From positions 1 through 30,941 of the forward strand of contig DATIFK010000222.1 of assembly GCA_035455265.1 (NCBI GenBank): DNA of 30,941 nt. Reading direction: 5' to 3'. This stretch comes from MGOM01 sp035455265 (GTDB lineage Bacteria > Chloroflexota > Anaerolineae > Anaerolineales > E44-bin32). Position numbers and translations under genes: made by a program. Under the pieces are notes generated by a model that did not search any database, was not told where the DNA came from, and was given only the letters and a program-made list of their open reading frames with translations. Positions 16,869 through 27,759 of the stretch are shown here, piece after piece; position 1 is the stretch's first letter, and each line of letters opens with the position of its first letter.

Positions 16869-18446
16869 CTAGGACAGGTAATCGCGCAGATGCCGGCTGC
16901 GCGTGGGGTGGCGCAGCTTGCGCAAGGCCTTGGCCTCGATCTGCCGGATGCGCTCGCGCGTGACGTTGAAGTACCGGCCGACCTCCTCGAGCGTGTAGTC
17001 TTTTCCATCCAGCAGGCCAAAACGCATTTCCAGGACCTGCCGTTCGCGCTCGGTCAGCACCGAGAGTGCGTTCTGGACCTGTTCCTTGAGGAGTTCCCGC
17101 GCCGCAGCGTCCACCGGCTCGGGCATCGTCTCGTCCTCGATGAAATCTCCCAGCTGACTCGATTCTTCCGCCCCGACCGGCGTCTCGAGCGACATCGGCT
17201 CGAGGGCAATGCGCTGGATACGGCGGACCTTGGCCGCCGCACGCCGCAGTTTGCGGTCGAGCGAAGGGTCGACCCCCTCCTCCGTCGCCAGGGCCTTGAG
17301 GATCGCCGTGACCTCTCCCGGATCAAGCATCTCCATCTCGAGCGCCAACTCTTCCGAAGTCGGCTCTCGGCCCAGCTCCTGCACCATCCGGCGCTGGATT
17401 CGCATCAGGCGGTTGATGGTCTCAACCATATGGACAGGGATGCGGATGGTGCGGGCCTGATCGGCGATGGCTCGGCTGATGGCCTGGCGGATCCACCAGG
17501 TCGCGTAGGTGCTGAACTTGTAGCCCTTGGCCGGATCGAATTTCTCGACGGCCCGCAGCAGGCCGATGTTGCCTTCCTGAATGAGGTCCAGGAAGGCGAT
17601 GCCACGTCCCATGTAGCGTTTGGCGACGCTGACGACGAGGCGCAGGTTGGCGCGGATCAAGGCACCCTGGGCCTCCTCGGCATTGTCTTCCAGCCGCTCG
17701 TACTCGTCGGCCAGGTCTTTCGCCTCGGGCAGCCAACGCACGACCGTCCGCGGCGCGGGGATCGGTTGCCCCTTGCTCAACCGATCGGCCAGCCGCGCCT
17801 GCACCGGTTCCGGGAGAAAGTACAGGATGATGAACGCCTGCAGCGCGTTGCGGGCCACCTGTTCCCACGCGGGGTCGGTGCCCCACATCCCGTTGTCGAG
17901 CCAGGCGCGCAGGTAGGACGGCGAATCGCCTTGCCACGTATAGCGCAGCAGGCGGGCCTCTTCGAGGATCAGATGCAGGTCGGGGGCGCGCTGCCGCACG
18001 CGGCGGGCATCCTCCAGCAGGCGTTTCCACGAAGTCCGCATGACCTCGAAGAATTCGGCGTGGACGTCGGCCAGCCCGGGCGGCCGCTTGGCGCCGGGCC
18101 GCGGTGGGCGGGCGGCGGCGATCCGGCGAACGGCCTCCATGCGCACGGCCAGCCACAACTCCTGATCGGGACCCAGGAGCTCGACCCGGCCAATCTCCTT
18201 GAGATACAGGCGAACCGGATCGTCAGTGAGCTCACCCGGCTGGGCGGGCTCCTCCAAGCCGACATCCTCGACCTCGGCTTCGATGACCTCATCGAAGTCG
18301 GGCTCGAGATCGACCGAGTCGCCGGCGTCCGTGCTCTCCTCGAGCTCGTCCGTCAGCTCGTCGGCCTCGGCTTCGCCGACCTCCGCCCCTTCGTCGGCGG
18401 GCAGCTCGTCGGCTTCGTCTTCCGGATCACCCAACGGTCGATCCAT
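16869..18446 (-). CDS. rpoD: Primary RNA polymerase sigma factor RpoD/SigA
   Basis: 525 aa housekeeping sigma factor. Residues 1-75 are extremely acidic (Asp/Glu-rich) and take the place of region 1.1. Region 1.2 is at 75-105 (DDPVRLYLKEIGRVELL). A non-conserved insert of about 150 residues (106-255) follows. Region 2 (260-335) has the -10-melting motif FSTYATWWIRQAISRAIADQ; region 3 begins at IRIPVHMVETINRL. Region 4 (455-525) includes LEEVGRYFNVTRERIRQIEAKAL, the -35-binding helix-turn-helix. Between about 384 and 412 an extra basic stretch (GVDPSLDRKLRRAAAKVRR) is inserted before EPMSLETPVG. It follows dnaG by 21 nt, so the two share a transcript. Confidence 0.97.
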   Translation of the reverse strand: MDRPLGDPEDEADELPADEGAEVGEAEADELTDELEESTDAGDSVDLEPDFDEVIEAEVEDVGLEEPAQPGELTDDPVRLYLKEIGRVELLGPDQELWLAVRMEAVRRIAAARPPRPGAKRPPGLADVHAEFFEVMRTSWKRLLEDARRVRQRAPDLHLILEEARLLRYTWQGDSPSYLRAWLDNGMWGTDPAWEQVARNALQAFIILYFLPEPVQARLADRLSKGQPIPAPRTVVRWLPEAKDLADEYERLEDNAEEAQGALIRANLRLVVSVAKRYMGRGIAFLDLIQEGNIGLLRAVEKFDPAKGYKFSTYATWWIRQAISRAIADQARTIRIPVHMVETINRLMRIQRRMVQELGREPTSEELALEMEMLDPGEVTAILKALATEEGVDPSLDRKLRRAAAKVRRIQRIALEPMSLETPVGAEESSQLGDFIEDETMPEPVDAAARELLKEQVQNALSVLTERERQVLEMRFGLLDGKDYTLEEVGRYFNVTRERIRQIEAKALRKLRHPTRSRHLRDYLS

Positions 18447-18467
18447 GTACCTACCCGTAGCGAACCG

Positions 18468-20387
18468 CTACCCGCCGGCGCGCAGGGGCTGTCCCCGGGC
18501 ATCGAAGGCGCCGGACAAAGCCCTATCGATGATGTCCTTCTGCCCGCCCAGACGCTGCACATCGTGGGCCAGAAGGCGAACGTCCCCGGCCTCGGACGGC
18601 TCCTCCTGGGCGGCCTGGAGCTGGAACCTCAGCAAGGTGATGTCGGATTGTAAACGCCGGCGGCGCAGACGCAAGGAATGCGCCTCGGCCTCCGCCGCCA
18701 ACCGGCCGGCGTCGGCCTCGACCAACCCGGCCGCCTCCACCATCGCCTCGGCGGCCTCCAGGATGGCCGGGTCCAGGTCGCGTCGCCAATGCTGCCGCGG
18801 CTCGTCTTCATCCTGCTGGAGCGACGCCCGCACCGCTTGGAAGACGACCTGCCTCTCGGTGGCGGTAAAGTCTTCCGGCGCCAGCCGATCCAGACCGAGA
18901 GCCTGAAACCGGCGGTCCACGCGATAGAGGAGCTCGGGATCGCGCAGCAATAGGCCCAGGCAGAAGCGCTCGAACTTCGGATCGGTTGTGGGGGCAGCTG
19001 CGGCAGGCACCGGCGCGGCTGTTTCCGGCCGGCCTCGGCGCCGCGGCCGCGCGGCCGGGCGCGCTTCGCCCAGCGAGCGCTCATCCACCTGAAGGCGCCG
19101 AGCCAGGAGCTGCAGGTAAGCGTCCCGCTCCACCGAGTCGGCGACGTCTTCGATCAGCGGCCGCATCTGTTGGACGATCTCCGCTTTGACCTTCGGATCA
19201 TCCACCGGCCGCGTCGAGGTCAAGACGTCGAGGACGTATTCGACGACGGGCCGCGCCCCGCCGACGAGGGCCTGCCAGGCCTCCGGGCTCTCACGGACGA
19301 TGTCGTCGGGGTCCTTGCCCGGGGGAAGGCTCACCACTCGAATCTCGGCATTGAGCCGCCCCTCGAACCGCAACAGGCCGCGAGCGTCGAAGACCGGATC
19401 GGATTCGCGGTCGAGCGTCTGGCGGGCCAGGGTCAGGCCGCGCAAAGTGGCCTGGTCGCCGGCGGCGTCGGCGTCGAGGGCCAGCACCATGCGCCGCGTC
19501 GACCGCTTGAGAAGGCGCAGCTGGTCCTCGGTCAGGGCCGTGCCCATCGGGGAAACGGCGTTGGCGAATCCAGCCTGATGCAGGGCCATCACGTCCATAT
19601 AGCCTTCGACGATGACGGCCTGTTCCTGCTGGCGGATCGAACGACGGGCGCGGTCGAGCCCGAATAGGAGGTGGCCCTTGTCGAACAGAGAAGTCTGCGG
19701 CGAGTTGAGGAACTTGGGTTGGTCGTGCGGATCGATGGCGCGTGCCCCGAAGCCGCACAGGCGGGCGCGGCCGTCGCGGATGGGGATCAGGATCCGGTGG
19801 CGGAAGCGATCGCCGGGCGTCCCCTCCCGGCCTTCGGTCGTCAGGCCGGCGTCGGCCAGCTCGCGATCCGCAAAACCCTTGGCGGTCAGATGCTGGCGCG
19901 TCGCCGTCCATGAGTCGGGCGCGTAACCCACCTGGAACGCTTCGAGGATGGGATCCTCGAGACCGCGCCCATGGAGGTAGTCGAGCACCGGACGCCCCGC
20001 CGGAGTCTCGATCAGTTGGTGGCGATAGAAGGCCGCCGCAGCTTCCAGGGCCTCGCGCAGGCGCGCGTGAGCTTCGGGTTCGGCTTCGGCCTCCAACCCG
20101 CGGCGACCAAGGTCGACTCCGGCGCGCTGCGCCAGGAATCGCAACGTCTCGGGGAAGTCCCAGCCTTCCTTCTTCATCAGGAAGCGGAAGGCGTCGCCGC
20201 CCTCGTTGCAGGCGCCGAAGCATCGCCACGTGCCGGTATCGGGGAAGACCACGAACGCCGGCGTTCGCGTGTTGGGGTGGAACGGGCAGAAGCCGGTGTA
20301 GTTCCGCCCGGACTTGCGGAGCTTCACCGTTTCGCCGATCAACTCGACGATGTCCGTCCGTTCCTTGACCTCGTCAACCGCCGTCAT
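18468..20387 (-). CDS. dnaG: DNA primase
   Basis: 639 aa. It synthesises RNA primers at the replication fork. The N-terminal zinc ribbon has C34-x2-H37 and then C56-x3-C60 (WRCFGACNEGGD), one residue wider than the C-x2-C of E. coli primase. The TOPRIM catalytic core has E261 (VIVEGYMDVMALHQAGF) and D305/D307 (LALDADAAGD). The C-terminal ~190 residues are the helicase-interaction region, less conserved and Ala/Glu-rich. A promoter with TATAAT lies about 65 nt upstream. AAGGA occurs 2 nt before the ATG, closer than usual. Confidence 0.97.
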   Translation of the reverse strand: MTAVDEVKERTDIVELIGETVKLRKSGRNYTGFCPFHPNTRTPAFVVFPDTGTWRCFGACNEGGDAFRFLMKKEGWDFPETLRFLAQRAGVDLGRRGLEAEAEPEAHARLREALEAAAAFYRHQLIETPAGRPVLDYLHGRGLEDPILEAFQVGYAPDSWTATRQHLTAKGFADRELADAGLTTEGREGTPGDRFRHRILIPIRDGRARLCGFGARAIDPHDQPKFLNSPQTSLFDKGHLLFGLDRARRSIRQQEQAVIVEGYMDVMALHQAGFANAVSPMGTALTEDQLRLLKRSTRRMVLALDADAAGDQATLRGLTLARQTLDRESDPVFDARGLLRFEGRLNAEIRVVSLPPGKDPDDIVRESPEAWQALVGGARPVVEYVLDVLTSTRPVDDPKVKAEIVQQMRPLIEDVADSVERDAYLQLLARRLQVDERSLGEARPAARPRRRGRPETAAPVPAAAAPTTDPKFERFCLGLLLRDPELLYRVDRRFQALGLDRLAPEDFTATERQVVFQAVRASLQQDEDEPRQHWRRDLDPAILEAAEAMVEAAGLVEADAGRLAAEAEAHSLRLRRRRLQSDITLLRFQLQAAQEEPSEAGDVRLLAHDVQRLGGQKDIIDRALSGAFDARGQPLRAGG

Positions 20388-20452
20388 TGTCCTTGTCCAG
20401 ACCCAAGTCCGTGGCGCGGGCTTCCGGCGTCGTCCCTGACTCCGGGGTGACG

Positions 20453-20481
20453 ATTATAGGCGCGAGCCGGTCGGCGGTCTA
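20453..20481 (-). promoter_or_regulatory. Promoter for dnaG-rpoD
   Basis: On the minus strand TAGACC (20476-20481), a 17-nt spacer and TATAAT (20453-20458) form a good housekeeping promoter, giving a leader of about 58 nt. rpoD would thus help drive its own operon. Confidence 0.7.
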
Positions 20482-20497
20482 TGTGATTCGGGCGAGA

Positions 20498-20517
20498 GCC
20501 GACGGGGAGCCGTCGGC
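20498..20517 (-). terminator. Stem-loop after glyQS, possible terminator
   Basis: A perfect 8-bp stem GCCGACGG/CCGTCGGC with a 4-nt loop lies just after the glyQS stop. No T-run follows (TCTCGCCC), so it may be a pausing or 3'-protecting hairpin instead. It sits upstream of the dnaG promoter. Confidence 0.4.
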
Positions 20518-20526
20518 GACGGCGAC

Positions 20527-23538
<3,012 letters not shown>

Positions 23539-23543
23539 GGGGA

Positions 23544-24323
23544 TCAGGGCGCCGGGTCGGGAGAGAGGTTCCGGACAACCCGGACGAAGGCCGGGGCGTT
23601 CAAATGCCGCTCTAGAATCACCGAGAGGTAGTCCTCCAGCAGCCCTTCCACGTCCCTTTGGATGACGAGGCGGATGCGCGGGGCAGCCGCCGCTTCGAAT
23701 CCGCTGCGTTGCAGGTGCCGGAGCACCTTCAGGGCGCTCAGGCTCAGCGGGCGGGCGCCAGCCTGGCGCGGGCCGCATGAGGGGCACAGCACGCCGCCGA
23801 GTGCGGGTGCGAAATGTTGGTCCTCCGGGAGAATCTCCCGCCCACAGCCAAGACAGCGGAACAGCTCCGGTCGGTAGCCGACCGTCTCGAGCAAGTGCAG
23901 CGCAAAGAAGCCGACGACCGCGAAGGGCAGCCGGCCGGCGTCGAGACGCTCGAGGGTTTCGACCAGCAACCGGTACAGGCTGCGGCTCTCCCCCTCGTCG
24001 CGCGTGAACCGGTCGACGAGCTCAACGGCGTAGGAGGCATGGGCCAACCGTCCCAGGTCCTGCCGCAGGGCCTGAAACCCCTGAAGCGTCTCGGCCTGTG
24101 TGATGATATCGAGCTCGCGGCCGCGGGCGATCATCAACGACGTGCGCATGAAGGGCTCGAGGTGGCCCGCTTTGCGCGAACGCGGGCGCCGGACTCCCTT
24201 TGCGACCAGGCGCAGCTTGCCGTGTGCGGGCGTGTACACCGACACGAGTCGATCCGCTTCGCCCAGATCCTGGCGACGCAGGACGACGGCTTCGGTCCGG
24301 TAGACACGCTCGCGCGCCGACAT
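23544..24323 (-). CDS. recO: DNA repair protein RecO
   Basis: 259 aa, RecF-pathway recombination mediator that loads RecA onto gapped DNA with RecR. An N-terminal OB fold is recognisable (TEAVVLRRQDLGEADRLVSV, then GKLRLVAKGVRRPRS), followed by a helical domain and a zinc-binding knuckle C157-x2-C160 ... C180-x2-C183 (RCLGCGR; LCPSCG). Length is typical. Its -10 (TATAAT) ends 7 nt before the ATG, so the mRNA is probably leaderless. It heads the recO-glyQS unit, an order also seen in Firmicutes. Confidence 0.95.
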   Translation of the reverse strand: MSARERVYRTEAVVLRRQDLGEADRLVSVYTPAHGKLRLVAKGVRRPRSRKAGHLEPFMRTSLMIARGRELDIITQAETLQGFQALRQDLGRLAHASYAVELVDRFTRDEGESRSLYRLLVETLERLDAGRLPFAVVGFFALHLLETVGYRPELFRCLGCGREILPEDQHFAPALGGVLCPSCGPRQAGARPLSLSALKVLRHLQRSGFEAAAAPRIRLVIQRDVEGLLEDYLSVILERHLNAPAFVRVVRNLSPDPAP

Positions 24324-24330
24324 GGAGGGG

Positions 24331-24336
24331 ATTATA
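24331..24336 (-). promoter_or_regulatory. -10 element of recO (leaderless)
   Basis: TATAAT on the minus strand, followed by CCCCTCC and then the ATG. No clear -35 is seen; the -35 position at 17-nt spacing would read TACCCT (24354-24359). Confidence 0.65.
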
Positions 24337-24363
24337 CGGCCTGTGTCGCGCCAAGGGTAGGAT

Positions 24364-24369
24364 TACAAT
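24364..24369 (+). promoter_or_regulatory. -10 element of the sulfatase-fold gene
   Basis: TACAAT on the plus strand, 23 nt before the ATG, with GAGG (24382-24385) as ribosome site 7 nt before it. It is 27 nt from the divergent recO -10, so the two polymerase footprints would overlap. Confidence 0.55.
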
Positions 24370-24392
24370 TCCGCGCCCGTTGAGGCGGCTGA

Positions 24393-25964
24393 ATGAAGCG
24401 AACGATCGCGTTCCACCCGTGGCTCGTGGCCATCTATCCCATACTGGCTTTACTGGCATTCAACGTCGAGTGGAGCCCGCCCATCGACGCGGCGCGCGCC
24501 CTGCTCGTCTCCTTGGCGCTGGCCACTGTGGTGTGGTTGCTGGCGCGAGTGCTGGTGCGCGACCCCCTGCGTGCCGCCCTCCTCACCAGTCTGATCCTGA
24601 TCCTGTTCTTCAGCTACGGCCACCTGTATGGCGTCCTGAAAGGGGCCGGATGGGGCGCCACGATCGGACGCCATCGCTATCTGGCGCCGGCGTTCGCTAT
24701 CGTGTTTCTGCTGGCGGCCTGGGCCGTCCTGCGCCGGCTCAAGGACCCGCGTCCGCTCACGGCGGGCCTGAACACGATGGCCGCCGTTCTGGTGGCCATG
24801 CCCATCGTGTCGCTGGCGGTTTACGCGTTCCAGCCCAGGCCCGCCCCTCAGGCAACTCCCTCGGCCGAGGATCTGCACCTCCCCTCCGGCCGGCCGGCCC
24901 CCGACGTCTACCTGATCGTGCTCGACGCTTACACGCGGCAGGACACGCTGCGCCAGGTGTACGACGTCGACAATCGCCCGTTCCTCGACTTCCTGCGGTC
25001 ACGCGGGTTCTTCGTCGCCGACGACTCACGCTCGAACTACGCGCAAACCGCCCTCACCTTCGCCTCCGTCCTCAACCTGAACTACATCGACGCGCTGGTC
25101 CCCGGCCTGACGCGCACCTCGACGGACCGCAAGCCGCTCTGGGATCTCATCCAGCATTCCGAAGTTCGGCGACGGCTGGAGGCCTTGGGATACGAAACGG
25201 TCGCGTTCGCCTCCGGTCTTCCCGGGACGGAGATCCGCGATTCGGATGTCTACCTGAGCCCCGGCACGGCCGACGAGCGTCTGAGCCTGGAAGGGTCCAA
25301 TCCCTTTGAATCGATGCTGGCCCAGACCACCATGCTGAAGCTGGTCTCCGATGGGGTCGTGGCGCTGCCGCGCTTTCTGCCGAAGCTCGACTATCCCTAC
25401 GAGATTCACCGCACGCGCATCCGCTTCATTCTCGACAACCTGGATCATCTGCCGGCCAGCGATCGGCCGCGCTTCGTCCTGGCGCATATCATCTCGCCCC
25501 ATCCGCCTTTCGTCTTCGACGCCCAGGGCCACCCGCTCACCCCCGACGCGCCCTTCACCCTCAAGTTCACGTTCGCGGCGACCAAAGGCTCCCGGGAAGA
25601 GTACCTGCGCGGCTACGCCGACCAGGTCGCTTTCGTCAACAGCGAGATGGAACGCATCGTCGACTCGATCCTGACGCAGTCGTCGACGACGCCCGTCATC
25701 CTCATCATGGGTGACCATGGCCCCGACTCGGGCTCGGGCCGAGTCTCGTACGTTCAGGAGCGGATGACCAACCTGGACGCCTACTTGCTCCCGACCGGAG
25801 AGGCAGGGCTGTATCCCGGGATCACGCCGGTGAACTCGTTTCGAGTGATTTTCAACGAGGTGTTCGGGGGATCCTACGACCTGCTGCCCGATCGCGTGCT
25901 GTACTCCGAGTACGATCACCTGTACGAGTTCGACGACGTCACGGCCGACATCTCACAACCCTAA
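24393..25964 (+). CDS. Membrane protein with extracellular sulfatase/phosphoglycerol-transferase-like domain
   Basis: 523 aa. Five hydrophobic helices lie in residues 8-145, followed by a Pro-rich linker and a soluble alkaline-phosphatase-superfamily domain (170-520). Metal- and substrate-site residues are visible: D178 (DVYLIVLDAYTR), a probable nucleophile T219 (SNYAQTALTFASVLN, the pattern used by LtaS- and EptA-like enzymes), H355/H360 (AHIISPHPPF) and D441-H442 (IMGDHGPDSG). Five N-terminal helices plus a Thr nucleophile fit enzymes that transfer phosphoglycerol or phosphoethanolamine to envelope polymers. It has no Cys/Ser-x-Pro-x-Arg sulfatase motif, so a true sulfatase is unlikely. 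The substrate cannot be predicted. It is a single gene, divergent from recO and convergent with cdd. Confidence 0.8.
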   Translation: MKRTIAFHPWLVAIYPILALLAFNVEWSPPIDAARALLVSLALATVVWLLARVLVRDPLRAALLTSLILILFFSYGHLYGVLKGAGWGATIGRHRYLAPAFAIVFLLAAWAVLRRLKDPRPLTAGLNTMAAVLVAMPIVSLAVYAFQPRPAPQATPSAEDLHLPSGRPAPDVYLIVLDAYTRQDTLRQVYDVDNRPFLDFLRSRGFFVADDSRSNYAQTALTFASVLNLNYIDALVPGLTRTSTDRKPLWDLIQHSEVRRRLEALGYETVAFASGLPGTEIRDSDVYLSPGTADERLSLEGSNPFESMLAQTTMLKLVSDGVVALPRFLPKLDYPYEIHRTRIRFILDNLDHLPASDRPRFVLAHIISPHPPFVFDAQGHPLTPDAPFTLKFTFAATKGSREEYLRGYADQVAFVNSEMERIVDSILTQSSTTPVILIMGDHGPDSGSGRVSYVQERMTNLDAYLLPTGEAGLYPGITPVNSFRVIFNEVFGGSYDLLPDRVLYSEYDHLYEFDDVTADISQP

Positions 25965-25978
25965 CGGGTTCCCCGTCA

Positions 25979-26092
25979 CCAGTCTCCAGTTGCCAGTGAC
26001 CCATCAACAATCCCACGAGGCATCCTCTCGGATCCCTGGACTGATTACTGGAAACTGGAAACTGGATACTGGATACTGGATACTGGATACCG
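25979..26092. repeat. Head-to-head heptamer arrays forming a fold-back between convergent genes
   Basis: Three plus-strand heptamers CCAGTCT, CCAGTTG and CCAGTGA (25979-25999) start 14 nt after the sulfatase-fold gene stop. After a 37-nt spacer, eight heptamers NNNACTG (TGGACTG, ATTACTG, GAAACTG twice, GATACTG three times, GATACCG; 26037-26092) run to within 5 nt of the cdd stop. Read from cdd they are CAGTNNN, so each gene sees the same repeat orientation after its stop. The two arms can pair imperfectly. Confidence 0.85.
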
Positions 26093-26096
26093 GGAG

Positions 26097-26507
26097 CTAG
26101 GGGTGCGGCAGATCCTTCGGCCCAAAGGACCGGGGTAACAAGTCGCTCACCGTGAGACGCGCCGAGACCTGCCCGGTGGCGTCCGCCAGGAGGACTTCGG
26201 CCTGCAGGCCGAATTCCGCCAGCACCTGCCGGCAGGCTCCGCACGGGGCCCCTCCGTTTTCCGTCACAACGGCAACCGCGCGGATGTCCATTTCCCCCCG
26301 ACTGACGGCATCATACACAGCGACGCGCTCGGCACACATGCCGCTTGGGTAGGCGGCGTTCTCGACATTGGCTCCTGTGAAGATCGAGCCGGAACCGGTC
26401 AGCACGGCTGCCCCGACCGTGTACTTCGAGTACGGCGCGTAGGCCTTCCCCCGCGCTTGCCGCGCGGCCTCGACCAGCGTTGTCACTTGATCAGCCGTCA
26501 ACGCCAT
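26097..26507 (-). CDS. cdd: Cytidine deaminase
   Basis: 136 aa, homotetramer-type zinc enzyme that deaminates cytidine and deoxycytidine to uridine forms in pyrimidine salvage. Catalytic residues are C58-A-E60 (GMCAERVAVYDAV) and C89-x2-C92 (APCGACRQVLAEF): three Cys zinc ligands and the proton-shuttle Glu. The substrate loop NVENAAYPSG is intact. The start overlaps the end of the CorC-like gene by 17 nt, so it is the last gene of the glmU unit. The C-terminal PRSFGPKDL is typical. Confidence 0.96.
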   Translation of the reverse strand: MALTADQVTTLVEAARQARGKAYAPYSKYTVGAAVLTGSGSIFTGANVENAAYPSGMCAERVAVYDAVSRGEMDIRAVAVVTENGGAPCGACRQVLAEFGLQAEVLLADATGQVSARLTVSDLLPRSFGPKDLPHP

Positions 26508-27759
26508 CGGCCTCTGTCTCCTCGGTCGGTGTCGGCAGTCGACGGGCGCGAACCTTCTCGATGCGCCGTCCCGTCACCTTCTCGACAACCAACCGCAGCC
26601 CTCCCGCTTCGATTTCGGCGCCGACGGGCGGGATCCGACCCAGCCGACCGTAGATGAAGCCGGCCAGAGTGTCGCTGGTGTCTTTCGGCAGCGACGCGCC
26701 GGCCAGGTCGTTCACGTCGTCCAGATCCATCCGTCCGCTCAGGATGAACTCATCCTCGCGCACCTGCTGGTAGGCGGCCTCCTCGGCCAGATCGTATTCG
26801 TCGCGGATCTCGCCGACGATCTCCTCCAGGATGTCCTCCACGGTCACCAGCCCGGCGGTGCCGCCGTATTCGTCCACGACGATGGCGGCGTGCACCCGCC
26901 TCGCCTGGAGTTCCGCCAGCAAATCCCCTGCCTTCTTGGCCTCCGGGACGAACAGCGCCGGGCGGACGAAACCTCCGACGGCCTCATCCTGGCGGCCGTC
27001 TTTCCAGGCCGTCAGGAGATCCTTGACGTAGACCAGGCCGACCACATGATCGATCGTGCCGCGATACACCGGCGCGCGCGAATGGCCGGTGGCTTGCAGC
27101 GCCTCGGTGACCTGTCGCAGCGACCAGCGCTCGTCGAAGGCCTGGATGTCGATGCGCGGCACCATGACTTCGCGGGCCAGCGTATCGCCGAGTTGGAAGA
27201 TGGAGTAGATCATCTCCTTCTCTTCCTCCTCGATCGCCCCTCCCTCTTCGCCGGCGTCCACCAGCGTCTTGATCTCCTCTTCCGTCACCACGGGATACGC
27301 GGCCTGGGAGGAACCCACCAGGGCGGCGGCCAGCGGCTGAAGCGGGGAGAGACCCCACGCCAGCGCGGCGGCCAACGGCGCCAGCCGCGCCGCCCAGCGA
27401 TCGGCCGAACCAAGTACGACTCTCTGCGCCCCGGCCTCCACCAGCCCGAGCAACACGGCGCCCCCGGCCAAGCCGACGGCCACCCGGCCCCCTTCCGTCA
27501 GGTGAAGCGGCGCGGTGGCCGCCCAGGCAAGCCCAAGCGTCGCCAGGCGCAAGGCCGCGAGCGCCGCGCCGGTGGAGAACATCGTCCGAGACGCCTCGCT
27601 GCCGATGCGCGCCGCCAAAGCCGCACCCATCACGCCTTCGTCCTGCAGATGCTGGAGCGTCGGCGGATGGATGTTCATCAGGGCCAGGCGCGCCGCGGCA
27701 ACCACCCCCTCGGCAAGGAGGATCGCCGCCAACCAGATGAGGCCGGTCAACTCACCCAC
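26491..27759 (-). CDS. HlyC/CorC-family membrane protein with CBS pair
   Basis: 422 aa from a GTG at 27759 that overlaps the glmU stop by 8 nt and has AAGGGG 4 nt upstream. A hydrophobic N-terminal domain (about 5-145, DUF21/CNNM-like) is followed by a CBS pair at about 184-300 (REVMVPRIDIQAFDE; HAAIVVDEYGGTAGLVTVEDILEEIVGEI) and a CorC_HlyC domain at about 320-405 (SGRMDLDDVNDLAG; TLAGFIYGRLGRIP). Relatives are associated with Mg2+/Co2+ homeostasis; the name haemolysin is historical. The N-terminal domain is poorly conserved: the usual SETAL-like Glu motif is replaced by AARLAL, so transport activity is doubtful. Confidence 0.85.
   Translation of the reverse strand: MGELTGLIWLAAILLAEGVVAAARLALMNIHPPTLQHLQDEGVMGAALAARIGSEASRTMFSTGAALAALRLATLGLAWAATAPLHLTEGGRVAVGLAGGAVLLGLVEAGAQRVVLGSADRWAARLAPLAAALAWGLSPLQPLAAALVGSSQAAYPVVTEEEIKTLVDAGEEGGAIEEEEKEMIYSIFQLGDTLAREVMVPRIDIQAFDERWSLRQVTEALQATGHSRAPVYRGTIDHVVGLVYVKDLLTAWKDGRQDEAVGGFVRPALFVPEAKKAGDLLAELQARRVHAAIVVDEYGGTAGLVTVEDILEEIVGEIRDEYDLAEEAAYQQVREDEFILSGRMDLDDVNDLAGASLPKDTSDTLAGFIYGRLGRIPPVGAEIEAGGLRLVVEKVTGRRIEKVRARRLPTPTEETEADGVDG

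Noticed and set aside
23539..23600. T-box or glycine riboswitch before glyQS
   Set aside because: Only 5 nt separate recO and glyQS, and no T-box sequence or riboswitch structure is visible.
23539..23787. 83-codon N-terminal extension of glyQS
   Set aside because: It overlaps the 3' end of recO in another frame and GlyQ homology starts exactly at 23538.
24393..25964. Arylsulfatase
   Set aside because: The (C/S)xPxR formylglycine motif is absent; a Thr in the position used by LtaS/EptA-like transferases is seen instead.
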